Source: JAGPUQ01 sp049325095 (GTDB taxonomy: Bacteria > Pseudomonadota > Gammaproteobacteria > Pseudomonadales > Porticoccaceae). Taken from it: a stretch of DNA of 64,000 bases. The position numbers and the translations under genes were made by a program. Under the pieces are notes generated by a model, which was not told the DNA's origin, did no database searches, and saw nothing but the letters and a program-made list of their open reading frames with translations. Where the stretch lies: NCBI GenBank assembly GCA_049325095.1, contig JBMOPO010000035.1, forward strand, positions 21,813 to 85,812. The letters are read 5' to 3'. This document shows, one piece after another, positions 32,590 through 40,975 of the stretch (its first letter is position 1; every line of letters starts with the position of its first letter).

Positions 32590-33691
32590 ACCCGACCAGC
32601 AGCACGTCGCCCAGCCGCAGATCCGCGGGCAGGTAGTCGATCGGGTAGACCGACAGGCTGAGAAACCGAAAGTCGAACAACTGTTCGAGCCCGCGCACCA
32701 GTTCGCCGAGCGACAGCGCGCCGGCGATACCCAGCGCCGACCCCAGGGCGGTGCCGAGCAGCCCGATCAGCGCGCCCTGGGTCATGAACACCGCGAGAAT
32801 GCCCCGGCGGGTCGCCCCCTGGGTCTTGAGGATCGCGATCGCCGGCCGCTTTTCCACCACCGTCATCACCAGCAGCGCCACCACGTTGAAGACCGCGATC
32901 GCGATGACCGCAAACACCAGGATGCCGACCAGTTTGCGGGACATCTGAATCGCCTGGTAGAGGTTGCCGTGGGTCTGGATCCAGTCGATGAACCGGTAAT
33001 CGGCCGGCAACCGACCCAGCAGCCGATAACCGGTGTCGCGTGCGGCCAGCGGATCGCGCAATTCGACCTGCAAGCCCTGCACGCGGCCGCCGAGGCCGGC
33101 GATATCCGCGGCCGCGGCCAGGCTGGCGATCACCAGCGCGTTGTCGAGCACGGTATGGGTGGCGAACACCCCGGCCACCCGGAACGCGCGCGCCACCGGC
33201 AGCGCATCGCCGGCGGCCGGGACGAAGAGGGTCAAGGTCGCGCCCGGGGCGGCGCCCAGGCGCTCGGCCAGCCGCTGGGATACCAACAGGCCCTCACCGT
33301 CCGGCAGCGGCGCCAGGGCGGCGTAGCGGCTGCCAGGCGCGGCGCCCAATAATTCCACCGGAGCCGAGCGCCCATGGTGATTGAGCATCCCGGCGAGGCG
33401 GACAAAGGGCTCCGCCGCCACCACCTGGGGATCCCCGACGATCCGCTCCGCGACCTCCCGCCAGTCGCCGATGCCGCCGCTGCGCATCAATTGCAGGTGG
33501 GGCACCAGGCCGAGGATGCGCTCGCGCATCTCGCGATCGAAGCCGTTCATCACCGCGAGTACGACGATCATCAGCGCCACGCCCAGCACCAGTCCGGCCA
33601 CCGCCAGCAGGGAAACGAAGGACACCAGGCGATTTCCGCTGCCGGCGCGGAACAGCCGCCAGCCGATCCACAGCGGATAGGCGGGACTCAT
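32498..33691 (-). CDS. lolE: LolE-type permease of the lipoprotein-releasing ABC transporter
   Basis: A 397-residue inner-membrane permease with the FtsX-like layout: one N-terminal helix (about residues 24-47), a large periplasmic domain and three C-terminal helices. The opening FVSLLAVAGLVLGVALMIVVLAVMNGFDREMRERILGLVP is diagnostic for LolC/LolE. With LolD and LolC it extracts lipoproteins from the inner membrane and hands them to LolA. Its start overlaps lolD as ATGA. It is the third gene of lolC-lolD-lolE, so I call it LolE by position; sequence alone does not separate the two permeases. Confidence 0.88.
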   Translation of the reverse strand: MSPAYPLWIGWRLFRAGSGNRLVSFVSLLAVAGLVLGVALMIVVLAVMNGFDREMRERILGLVPHLQLMRSGGIGDWREVAERIVGDPQVVAAEPFVRLAGMLNHHGRSAPVELLGAAPGSRYAALAPLPDGEGLLVSQRLAERLGAAPGATLTLFVPAAGDALPVARAFRVAGVFATHTVLDNALVIASLAAAADIAGLGGRVQGLQVELRDPLAARDTGYRLLGRLPADYRFIDWIQTHGNLYQAIQMSRKLVGILVFAVIAIAVFNVVALLVMTVVEKRPAIAILKTQGATRRGILAVFMTQGALIGLLGTALGSALGIAGALSLGELVRGLEQLFDFRFLSLSVYPIDYLPADLRLGDVLLVGSIGLGLNLLAALYPAWRAAAVPPAQVLRYE

Positions 33692-34389
33692 CGCCCGGCC
33701 TCGATCAACCGACCGTCCTCCAGCACCAGCAGGCGCTGCATGCGGCCGGCGACGCGCTCGTCGTGGGAGACCACGACGAACGAGGTGCCGATGTCGGCAT
33801 TCAACCGGAGCAGCAACGCCACCACCTGCTCGGCACTGCGCCGGTCCAGGTTTCCGGTGGGCTCGTCCATCAGCACGCAGTCCGGACGGTTGGCCAGCGC
33901 CCGGGCGATGGCGACCCGCTGGCGCTCACCCCCCGACAGCTCCCCGGGTCGATGATCCAGGCGGTGGGAGAGCCCCACTGCCTCCAGTATCCCGGCCGCG
34001 CGCCGACGCGCCTCGCCCTGCCGGCAACCGGCGATCAACAGCGGCATGGCGGCATTTTCCAGGGCGCTGAACTCACCCAGCAGATGGTGAAACTGATAGA
34101 CGAAACCGAGGTGCCGGTTGCGGGCGCCGGCCAGCTCGCGATCGGAAAGTTCGGCCAGATCGCGCCCCAGCAGGCGGATGCTGCCCGCATCGGCGCGATC
34201 CAGGCCGCCGATCAGGTTGAGCAGGGTGGACTTGCCGGAGCCGGAACTGCCCATGATGCCGATCGTTTCGCCGCGGCCCACGTCCAGCGCGAGCTGCCGC
34301 AACACCGGCACCGCCTGGGCGCCCTGCCGATAGCTCTTGTCCACGCCCCGGCAACAGAGCACCGCCGCGAGGCGCGTCTCAGTGTGCAC
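33688..34389 (-). CDS. lolD: LolD, ATPase of the lipoprotein-releasing ABC transporter
   Basis: A 233-residue ABC ATPase. Walker A GSSGSGKSTLLN is at about residues 49-60, the Q-loop region is GFVYQFHHLLGEFSALENAAMP, which is the MacB/LolD pattern, the signature is LSGGERQRVAIARA, Walker B VLMDEPTGNLD and the switch His in VVSHDERVA. The gene overlaps both permease genes (11 nt upstream, 4 nt downstream), so the three are one operon. It energises lipoprotein release from the inner membrane. Confidence 0.93.
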   Translation of the reverse strand: MHTETRLAAVLCCRGVDKSYRQGAQAVPVLRQLALDVGRGETIGIMGSSGSGKSTLLNLIGGLDRADAGSIRLLGRDLAELSDRELAGARNRHLGFVYQFHHLLGEFSALENAAMPLLIAGCRQGEARRRAAGILEAVGLSHRLDHRPGELSGGERQRVAIARALANRPDCVLMDEPTGNLDRRSAEQVVALLLRLNADIGTSFVVVSHDERVAGRMQRLLVLEDGRLIEAGR

Positions 34390-35608
34390 TCTGGATGGCC
34401 TCCACCGGATCGAGCCGCGCCGCCCGCCAGGCCGGATACAGGGTGGCGAGCAGGGTCAGCACCGCGGCCCCCAGGCAGACCCACAGGACATCGGCCCACT
34501 GCAGGTCGGCGGGCAGCCGGTTGATGAAATACAGGTCCGGATCGAACATCCGCCAGCCGGTCAGGTCTTCCACCCCGGCTGCCAGCTCCGGCAGCCGGGC
34601 GGCGAGCAGCACGCCCAGCAGCGCCCCCGACCCGATCCCGGAGAGCCCCAAGACGCAACCCTGCACGTTGAAGATGGCGGCGATGGTGGCCCGCCGCGCG
34701 CCGAAGCTGCGCAACACGCCGATGGCGGCGCGCTTTTCGTTCACCATCAGCACCAGCGCCGCCACCACGTTGAAGGCCGCCACCGCGACGATGACCGACA
34801 ACAGCAGCCCCACCACGGCCTTCTCCATGCGCAGCGCGCGCAGCAGGTCGGCGGCGTCATCCTGCCAAGAGCGGATCCGATGGCCCGGGAAGGCCTCCGC
34901 CAGCGCCCGCAATTGCCGGGGGTCGGCGGGGTCGTCCAGCGTGAAGCGCAGCCCATCGACGGCGTCGCCGCGGCGAAACAGCCGCTGGGCATCCGCCAGG
35001 TAGAGAAACGCCAGCCCCTGATCCGACTGGCCGCCGACCCGGAACACACCGCTCAGGGTCACCCGCTTGAGGCGCGGGAAGGCGCCCGCCGGCGTGATCG
35101 AGAGCTCCGGCAGGGTGAGCACCAGGCGGTCCCCCGGAACCGCCCCCAGATCGCGGGCCAGCAGGTTCCCGATCAGGATGCCGAACTCGCCGGGCGCCGG
35201 GGCGGCGAGCTCGCCCGCCACCAGATGGCGCGCCAGGCGCTCGCCGATGACCTGCGCCTCGAGGCCATGCACCACCGCCGGCACCGAGAAGCCGCGCAGC
35301 CCGATCAGCGCCTGGCCTTCCACATAGGGCACCGCCGAGGCCCCGGCGGGCAGCCGCGCGCCGTCGCGCAGCGACCGCCAGTCGCGCAACCCCCCGGGCG
35401 GTGCCAGATACGCATGGGGCACCACCTCGAGCATCCGCTGGTGAATCTCGCGCTCGAAACCGTTCATCACCGACAGGACCAGGATCAGCACCAGCACTCC
35501 CAGGGCCATGGCCACCAGCGCGAACCCCGAGACAAAGGAAAGGTAACCCCGCCCGCGGCTGCGGGACGCGTAGCGGAAACCCACGAAGGCCGCGAACCTC
35601 AGGCTCAA
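34379..35608 (-). CDS. lolC: LolC-type permease of the lipoprotein-releasing ABC transporter
   Basis: A 409-residue permease with the same layout as its partner. It starts SLRFAAFVGFRYASRSRGRGYLSF, followed by the first helix and VLILVLSVMNGFEREIHQRML; the last 170 residues carry three helices. I start at TTG 35608, which gives the family N-terminus and length; the ATG at 35785 would add 59 unrelated residues. It is the first gene of lolCDE and is divergent from the small exported protein at 35752, with 143 bp between. In E. coli the order is also lolC-lolD-lolE. Confidence 0.85.
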   Translation of the reverse strand: MSLRFAAFVGFRYASRSRGRGYLSFVSGFALVAMALGVLVLILVLSVMNGFEREIHQRMLEVVPHAYLAPPGGLRDWRSLRDGARLPAGASAVPYVEGQALIGLRGFSVPAVVHGLEAQVIGERLARHLVAGELAAPAPGEFGILIGNLLARDLGAVPGDRLVLTLPELSITPAGAFPRLKRVTLSGVFRVGGQSDQGLAFLYLADAQRLFRRGDAVDGLRFTLDDPADPRQLRALAEAFPGHRIRSWQDDAADLLRALRMEKAVVGLLLSVIVAVAAFNVVAALVLMVNEKRAAIGVLRSFGARRATIAAIFNVQGCVLGLSGIGSGALLGVLLAARLPELAAGVEDLTGWRMFDPDLYFINRLPADLQWADVLWVCLGAAVLTLLATLYPAWRAARLDPVEAIQSAH

Positions 35609-35751
35609 ACTGCCACCGCCGGGTTTGCCGGCCCCGGGCCGTGCCCCCACCGGGCGCTCTCCCCGGAGCGGGGCCGGAATATACTTTCCCGGCCGACGGC
35701 CTCTATAATCGCCCGCAACACATGGACGGATCGGCCCGGGCAACCCACGCC

Positions 35752-36057
35752 ATGAAAGCGCTGCGCACCGCCGCCCTGGCGGCACTCGTCGCCATCACCC
35801 CCGCCAGCGCGGAAGTGATTCGGATTCCCGTGGGAACGCAGGCCATGGAGAAGCGGATGCTGGAAACTCCTCGGCGGGGAGCGACCCAGGCCCAGGTGCG
35901 CCACCGCTTCGGCGAGCCCCTGCAGGTTCAGGCGGCGGTCGGAGACCCGCCGATCTCCTCCTGGGATTACGAAAACTACCGGGTCTATTTCGAGGGCGAT
36001 CTGGTGCTGCACACGGTGCTGAAAGGCTCCGCGCGACCCGCGCCGGTGCAACCCTGA
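35752..36057 (+). CDS. Small exported protein, conserved near lipoprotein-transport genes in Gammaproteobacteria
   Basis: A 101-residue protein with a cleavable signal peptide (hydrophobic core about residues 6-16, PASA cleavage area near 20). The mature part starts EVIRIPVGTQ and has the conserved pattern MLETPRRGATQAQVRHRFGEP, then GDPPISSWDYENYRVYFEGDLVLHTVL. That pattern is shared by small exported proteins of pseudomonads of unknown function, and its second half resembles SmpA/BamE-like folds, where MxxxxVxxxxGxP precedes a WxY strand. The ATG at 35752 is divergent from lolC. A structured element begins immediately after its stop codon. Confidence 0.7.
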   Translation: MKALRTAALAALVAITPASAEVIRIPVGTQAMEKRMLETPRRGATQAQVRHRFGEPLQVQAAVGDPPISSWDYENYRVYFEGDLVLHTVLKGSARPAPVQP

Positions 36058-36201
36058 GAGCTGGTGAAGATTGCGGCGCGCGTGCAGGCAGGCCGCATCC
36101 CGCCGCAGCGGAGCCACCGCAGTGTATTGCAATGGCTGAGGATCGCGGGCACCGCCGGAACGCGAGCCACCGGGCGCAGCAGCAAGATTCACCGGCGCTG
36201 A
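36058..36201 (+). repeat. Candidate diverged fourth copy of the multi-hairpin element
   Basis: Begins directly after the TGA of the small exported gene with GAGCTGGTGAAGATTGC and ends with GCAAGATTCACCGGCGCTGA. The ends form an imperfect inverted repeat of about 18 bp, and both ends resemble copy A (GAGCTTGTGAA and TTCACCAACGCTGA). The interior differs from copies A-C and folds less cleanly. It may be a relative of the element or a separate hairpin region. Confidence 0.45.
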
Positions 36202-36232
36202 GCCCCTCGTCCGGGCTCGATCCATAGGGCCA

Positions 36233-36472
36233 TCAATGCTCGGGCCGGCTGGCATCGTAGGCCAACCCGGCCTTTCCGCCGGCGATGTCTGCCGGGGTCT
36301 CCTGGGCACACTTGCTCCGGTCGCCGCCGCAAATGTCACATTCGAGCTGCATGCCCAGCGCCGCCATGCCCCCGCAGGATCCGGAGATCGGCTTGCGCCC
36401 CAGGAGCACGCCGACGGCCATGGCGCCGACCAACAGGATCACCAACAGCATCGCCAACAGAATTTCGAGCAT
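36233..36472 (-). CDS. nqrM: NqrM, Na+-NQR maturation factor (iron delivery)
   Basis: A 79-residue protein: one membrane helix (MLEILLAMLLVILLVGAMAV) followed by a Cys-rich tail with SCGG, CDICGG and a fourth Cys in DRSKCAQ. This is the pattern of NqrM (DUF539), which supplies iron for the Fe site between NqrD and NqrE. I start at the ATG at 36472, preceded by GAGGTGAAAG; a longer frame starts at 36628 but lacks family similarity. It lies 152 bp downstream of apbE, a gap with no gene. Confidence 0.88.
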   Translation of the reverse strand: MLEILLAMLLVILLVGAMAVGVLLGRKPISGSCGGMAALGMQLECDICGGDRSKCAQETPADIAGGKAGLAYDASRPEH

Positions 36473-36624
36473 CTCTTTCACCTCGGAACGAGCCTGGATC
36501 GGGCCATCCGGTGAACCGCCGAAATGGCGGCGGACGGCGCCTGAAACCGCTGGCGGAACCGCGGCGATCCGCTCCCGGCCGCCGGCATGGAACCCGCAGT
36601 CGATCGCCGCGACACGCCCGGCGG

Positions 36625-37653
36625 TCATTGCAGATAGGGCGCCATGCGCGGGCTGGCAACCTCCACGAAGCCATCACCCTGCCTGACCAGCAGCAATACC
36701 GCAAGTTCGTGGGCGGTGGCAAACTCCAGCCCGCGCTCCTCGCCCATCACCATCAGCGCCGTGGCCACCGCGTCCGCCTCCGCGCTGGTCGGCGCGAGCA
36801 CCGTCACCGATGCCAGCCGGTGCTGGACCGGGCGACCGCTCTGGGGGTCAAGGGTATGCGAATAGCGCACCCCGTCGCGCTCGAAATAATTCCGGTAATC
36901 CCCGGAGGTCGCCACGCCGAGATCGGTGAGTTCCAGGATGCGCTCCACCGCTCCGCCGCCGGGGCGCGGCGCCTCGACGGCGATGCGCCACAATCCGCCG
37001 TCGGCGCGGCGGCCGCGGACCCGGATTTCACCGCCCACCTCGACCATGAGGTCGGAGGCCCCCAGAGCGACCAGCTCCTCCGCCAGGCGGTCGACGATGA
37101 AGCCCTTGGCGACCGCGGAGAGATCCAGGGTGACGTCACCCCGGCGAATGATCTGGTCGCCGGAGCCCAGTTCGATCCTGTCAAACCCGATGCGCTCCAG
37201 CAGCGCGGCGATCTCCGGGTCCGCCGGCACCCGGTCGCCGGTGTCCACCGGCCCGAAGCCCCACAGGTCGACCAGCGGCCGCACCGTGGGGTCGAAGGCG
37301 CCGTCGGACATCCGATAGATCCGCCGGGCGATCGCCAGCACCTGGTAGAGGTCTTTCGAGGCCGCGAACGGAACGCCCAACGGCTGGCGATTCAGCCGGT
37401 TCAGCTCGGAATCCGGCTTGTAGGTGCTGAGCTTGCGGTCGAGGTCGTCGAGCACCTCGCGCACCCGCTCGGGCAAGCCGGCCGCTGCCAGGTCGCCGCG
37501 GCGGTCGATCACCTTGACGCTGTAGCTGGTGCCCAGCGCATTGCCGGAAAACGCGAGCTCCTGGGGAGTCGGCGCGCAGGCGGTCAGCAGGACCAGCAAC
37601 AACGCGGCGGGCAGCCGCGTCCTTCCCCGCCGCTCGCGCCCCGGCCCCGACAA
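36625..37653 (-). CDS. apbE: ApbE-like FAD:protein FMN transferase
   Basis: A 342-residue lipoprotein. The signal peptide ends with the lipobox LLTAC (Cys about 26), so it would be anchored on the periplasmic side of the membrane. The ApbE domain shows GTSYSVKV near the start, STYKPDSELNRLN, DLSAVAKGFIVDR, the Mg2+/FAD region GGEIRVRG and HTLDPQSGRPV. It attaches FMN to threonines of NqrB and NqrC. A TTG at 37653 lies 1 bp after nqrF. Its place between nqrF and nqrM supports that role. Confidence 0.9.
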   Translation of the reverse strand: MSGPGRERRGRTRLPAALLLVLLTACAPTPQELAFSGNALGTSYSVKVIDRRGDLAAAGLPERVREVLDDLDRKLSTYKPDSELNRLNRQPLGVPFAASKDLYQVLAIARRIYRMSDGAFDPTVRPLVDLWGFGPVDTGDRVPADPEIAALLERIGFDRIELGSGDQIIRRGDVTLDLSAVAKGFIVDRLAEELVALGASDLMVEVGGEIRVRGRRADGGLWRIAVEAPRPGGGAVERILELTDLGVATSGDYRNYFERDGVRYSHTLDPQSGRPVQHRLASVTVLAPTSAEADAVATALMVMGEERGLEFATAHELAVLLLVRQGDGFVEVASPRMAPYLQ

Positions 37654-37654
37654 C

Positions 37655-38887
37655 TCAGCCGCCGAAATCGTCGAGGAAGATGTGATCGTCCTCGACGCCC
37701 AGCCGGTGCAGCATGTCGATCACCGCCGCATTCATCATCGGCGGGCCGCACATGTAGTACTCGCACTCTTCGGGGGCCTCGTGATCCTTGAGGTAGTTCT
37801 CGTAGAGCACGTTGTGAATGAAACCCGTGTAGCCGGTCCAGTTGTCTTCCGGAAGCGGATCGGACAGCGCCACGAACCACTTGAAATTGTCGTTCTCGGC
37901 GGCGAGGGCATCGTACTCGTCCTGATAGAAGAGCTCGCGCAGGCTGCGGGCCCCATACCAGAACGTGATCTTGCGCTTGGTCTTGATGCGTTTGAGTTGA
38001 TCGAAAATGTGCGAGCGCATCGGCGCCATGCCCGCGCCGCCACCGATGAACACCATCTCGTTGTCGGTGTCCTGTGCGAAAAATTCGCCGAAGGGTCCGT
38101 AGACGCGGATCCTGTCGCCGGGCTTGAGGCTGAAGACGTAAGAGGACATCTGGCCGGGGGGCAGGCCCTGGGTGCGCGGCGGCGGCGTGGCGATGCGGAT
38201 ATTGAACTTGAGGATCCCTTTCTCATCCGGATAATTGGCCATCGAATAGGCCCGGATCACGGGTTCATCAACCTTGGATTCCAAATCGAAGAATTTGAAG
38301 CGCTCCCAGTCGCCCCGGTACTCGGGTTCGATATCGAAATCCCGGAAGCGCACATGGTGGGGCGGCGCCTCGAGCTGCACGTAGCCGCCGGCGCGAAAGG
38401 CCACGTTCTCGCCTTCCGGCAGGGTCAGGGTCAGCTCCTTGATGAAGGTGGCGACATTGGGGTTGGAGGCGACCACGCACTCCCACTGCTTGACCCCGAA
38501 CACCTCTTCGGGAACCTTGATCTTCATGTCCTGCTTGACCGGCACCTGGCAGGACAGCCGCCAGCCCTCCCGGGCCTCGCGCGGCGTGAAATGGGCCTGT
38601 TCCGTCGGCAGAATGGATCCGCCGCCCTCGGCGATGATGCACTTGCATTGGGCGCAACTGCCGCCACCGCCGCACGCCGAGGCCAGAAACAGGTTGTTGG
38701 CCGCGAGCGTCTGCAGCAGCTTGCCGCCGGCGGGCACGCGGATGGTCTTCTCGCCGTTGATCTCGATGGCCACCTCGCCGGCGGCGACCAGCCGTGAGCG
38801 CGCCACCAGGATGAACAGTGCCAGCGCCACCACGATCGCGGTGAACATGCCGACGCCGAGCACGATGGTCATGGTTTCCATGGTCAT
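37655..38887 (-). CDS. nqrF: NqrF, NADH-oxidising subunit of Na+-NQR
   Basis: A 410-residue subunit with an N-terminal membrane helix (about residues 7-29), a ferredoxin-like domain whose [2Fe-2S] ligands are Cys72, Cys78, Cys81 (ACGGGGSCAQC) and Cys113, and a flavodoxin-reductase-like domain with the FAD block RAYSMANYP and the NADH block GGGAGMAPMRSH. Two electrons enter here from NADH. It ends 1 bp before apbE, and nqrE ends 23 bp upstream. Confidence 0.96.
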   Translation of the reverse strand: MTMETMTIVLGVGMFTAIVVALALFILVARSRLVAAGEVAIEINGEKTIRVPAGGKLLQTLAANNLFLASACGGGGSCAQCKCIIAEGGGSILPTEQAHFTPREAREGWRLSCQVPVKQDMKIKVPEEVFGVKQWECVVASNPNVATFIKELTLTLPEGENVAFRAGGYVQLEAPPHHVRFRDFDIEPEYRGDWERFKFFDLESKVDEPVIRAYSMANYPDEKGILKFNIRIATPPPRTQGLPPGQMSSYVFSLKPGDRIRVYGPFGEFFAQDTDNEMVFIGGGAGMAPMRSHIFDQLKRIKTKRKITFWYGARSLRELFYQDEYDALAAENDNFKWFVALSDPLPEDNWTGYTGFIHNVLYENYLKDHEAPEECEYYMCGPPMMNAAVIDMLHRLGVEDDHIFLDDFGG

Positions 38888-38910
38888 TGCTGGTCAGTCC
38901 CGCCCGGCCG

Positions 38911-39528
38911 TCAGATATCGATGCCACCAAAGGACATGAAGCCGAGGGAGATCAGCCCCACGATCATGAACACGCCGCCCAGGCCGCGCAGGCCCTCGGG
39001 CATGTCGCTGTACTTGAGCTTTTCCCGAACCCCGGCGATGGCCACGATGGCCAGCGCCCAGCCGAGACCTGCGCCGAGCCCGTAGACCGCGCTTTCGGCA
39101 AAGTCGTAGCTGCGCTCGACCATGAACAGGGAGGCGCCGAGGATGGCGCAGTTCACCGTGATCAGCGGCAGAAAGACCCCGAGTGTGTTGTACAGCGCGG
39201 GCACATAGCGATCCAGGACCATCTCCAGGATCTGCACGATGGCGGCGATCACCCCAATGTAGCTGAGCAGGCCCAGAAAGCTCAGGTCCACCGATCTGAG
39301 CGCCTCGATGCCGGTCCAGGACAGCGCGCCCTCGGCCAGCAGGTAGTGCAGGATCAGGTTGTTGACCGGCACGGTGATGGCGATGACCAGGGTCACCGCG
39401 ATACCGAGCCCCACCGCGGCGCTCATCTTCTTGGAAATGGCGATCAGGGTGCACATGCCGAGGAAAAACGCCAACCCCATGTTCTCGATGAACACCGAAC
39501 GCACCAGCAATCCGAGATAGTGTTCCAT
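38911..39528 (-). CDS. nqrE: NqrE, Na+-NQR membrane subunit
   Basis: A 205-residue membrane protein with six hydrophobic helices. It begins MEHYLGLLVRSVFIENMGL, the NqrE N-terminus, and contains the half-channel motif GMCTLIA with the Cys that binds iron together with NqrD, plus VNCAILGASLF with another. The ATG at 39528 overlaps the nqrD stop by 1 nt. Confidence 0.94.
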   Translation of the reverse strand: MEHYLGLLVRSVFIENMGLAFFLGMCTLIAISKKMSAAVGLGIAVTLVIAITVPVNNLILHYLLAEGALSWTGIEALRSVDLSFLGLLSYIGVIAAIVQILEMVLDRYVPALYNTLGVFLPLITVNCAILGASLFMVERSYDFAESAVYGLGAGLGWALAIVAIAGVREKLKYSDMPEGLRGLGGVFMIVGLISLGFMSFGGIDI

Positions 39529-40196
39529 CAGGCGATCCCCCCGGCGGTATTGGGCGCCAGGCGGTACTCCGGCGCCTCCATCTGCTCGGTCTTGACGCTG
39601 CGCAGCGCCCAGATGATGCCGCCGATGATGAAGAACGCGCTGGGCGGCATCAGCAGCAGCCCGTTGGGCACATACCAGCCGCCCTCGGTCACCACCGGCA
39701 GTACCTGGAACCCGAACAGGGAGCCCGAGCCGAACAGCTCGCGGAGGAAGGAGACCACCATCAGCATGGCGCTGTAACCCAGGCCGTTGCCGATGCCGTC
39801 GAGGAAACTGGCCAGCGGGGGATTCTTCATCGCAAAGGCCTCGGCGCGTCCCATGACGATGCAGTTGGTGATGATCAGCCCGACGAATACCGACAGTTGC
39901 TTGCTGATCTCGTAGGCATAGGCCCTGAGGATCTGATCCACCACGATCACCAGCGACGCGATGATGGTCATCTGCACGATGATCCGGATGCTGTTGGGAA
40001 TGTGCTGGCGGATCATCGAGACGAACAGGTTGGAAAACCCGGTGACCAGGGTCAGCGCGATCGCCATGACCAGTGCCACCGACATCTGCGAGGTGACCGC
40101 CAGCGCCGAGCAGATCCCGAGGATCTGCAGCGCGATCGGGTTGTTGTCGACGATCGGCTTGGTGAGTACCTCTTTGATCTTGAGCTGTTCCGCCAT
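39528..40196 (-). CDS. nqrD: NqrD, Na+-NQR membrane subunit
   Basis: A 222-residue membrane protein starting with KIKEVLTKPIVDNNPIALQ-like sequence and six helices, homologous to NqrE in inverted topology. It holds GICSALAVT and the TNCIVMGRAEAF block, whose Cys residues face NqrE in the iron site. It lies 2 bp after nqrC and overlaps nqrE by 1 nt. Confidence 0.94.
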   Translation of the reverse strand: MAEQLKIKEVLTKPIVDNNPIALQILGICSALAVTSQMSVALVMAIALTLVTGFSNLFVSMIRQHIPNSIRIIVQMTIIASLVIVVDQILRAYAYEISKQLSVFVGLIITNCIVMGRAEAFAMKNPPLASFLDGIGNGLGYSAMLMVVSFLRELFGSGSLFGFQVLPVVTEGGWYVPNGLLLMPPSAFFIIGGIIWALRSVKTEQMEAPEYRLAPNTAGGIA

Positions 40197-40198
40197 GA

Positions 40199-40975
40199 TC
40201 AGACCTCCCCTGAACGCAGCCGGGCGAGGAAGGTGCCAAAACCCTGCTCGCCAAGCCAGAAATGAATGAGGTTGTCCACCCCGCGACTGGTCAAGGTGGC
40301 TCCTGACAGGCCATCGACCTGGTAGACGCTTTCCGGTCTTGTGGTGTCGACCCGCCCCTTGATCACCCGCAGCGCTACCTCCCCGCCCTCGCCATACACC
40401 TGCTTGCCCGACCAGAGCGCCTTCCAGCGCGGATTGTCGACCTCGCCGCCGAGACCCGGGGTTTCGGCATGTTCATAGAATCCGATTCCGGCCACCGTGT
40501 TCAAATCCCCCTCCAGGGCGATGAACCCGTAGAGGGTGGACCACAGGCCGTAACCCTTGACCGGCAGGATCAGCTTGTCGAGCCGGCCCTGCTCATCCTT
40601 GACCAGATACACCTCCGCGTACCTGGCGCGGCGCTGGATCCTGGCGATGTCCTGCTCCGGCGGGACCTGCTTCGACAGCGCCGGATCCCTGCTGGCCTTG
40701 CGCTGATCGTAACTCCCGGCGTCCAGCGCATCGCTGAACTCGCCGCTGTCCAGATTCACCAGGCGGGTCTCGACCCGCTCGAACTGCCGCTCGACACTGA
40801 CCCCGGGCTGCAACAGTCCGGCCGCGGCGAGGATGTTCTCCTTGCGGTTCAGCGCCTGGTTGGCCGCCTGCTGCGGCCGCAACAGGACGGTGGCGGACGC
40901 CACCACCACGGCGCACACCACGCACAGGACCAGGGTGACCAGCAGGGTCTTGCCGATCGACTCGTTGTCAGCCAC
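40199..40975 (-). CDS. nqrC: NqrC, FMN-binding subunit of Na+-NQR
   Basis: A 258-residue subunit with one N-terminal membrane helix (about residues 8-27) and a periplasmic FMN-binding domain. The flavinylation motif is SGATLTS near residues 224-230, where the second threonine (Thr229) should carry the covalent FMN added by ApbE. Other family parts are GLWSTLYGFIALEGDLNTV and FYEHAETPGLGGEV. It overlaps nqrB by 8 nt. Confidence 0.95.
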   Translation of the reverse strand: MADNESIGKTLLVTLVLCVVCAVVVASATVLLRPQQAANQALNRKENILAAAGLLQPGVSVERQFERVETRLVNLDSGEFSDALDAGSYDQRKASRDPALSKQVPPEQDIARIQRRARYAEVYLVKDEQGRLDKLILPVKGYGLWSTLYGFIALEGDLNTVAGIGFYEHAETPGLGGEVDNPRWKALWSGKQVYGEGGEVALRVIKGRVDTTRPESVYQVDGLSGATLTSRGVDNLIHFWLGEQGFGTFLARLRSGEV

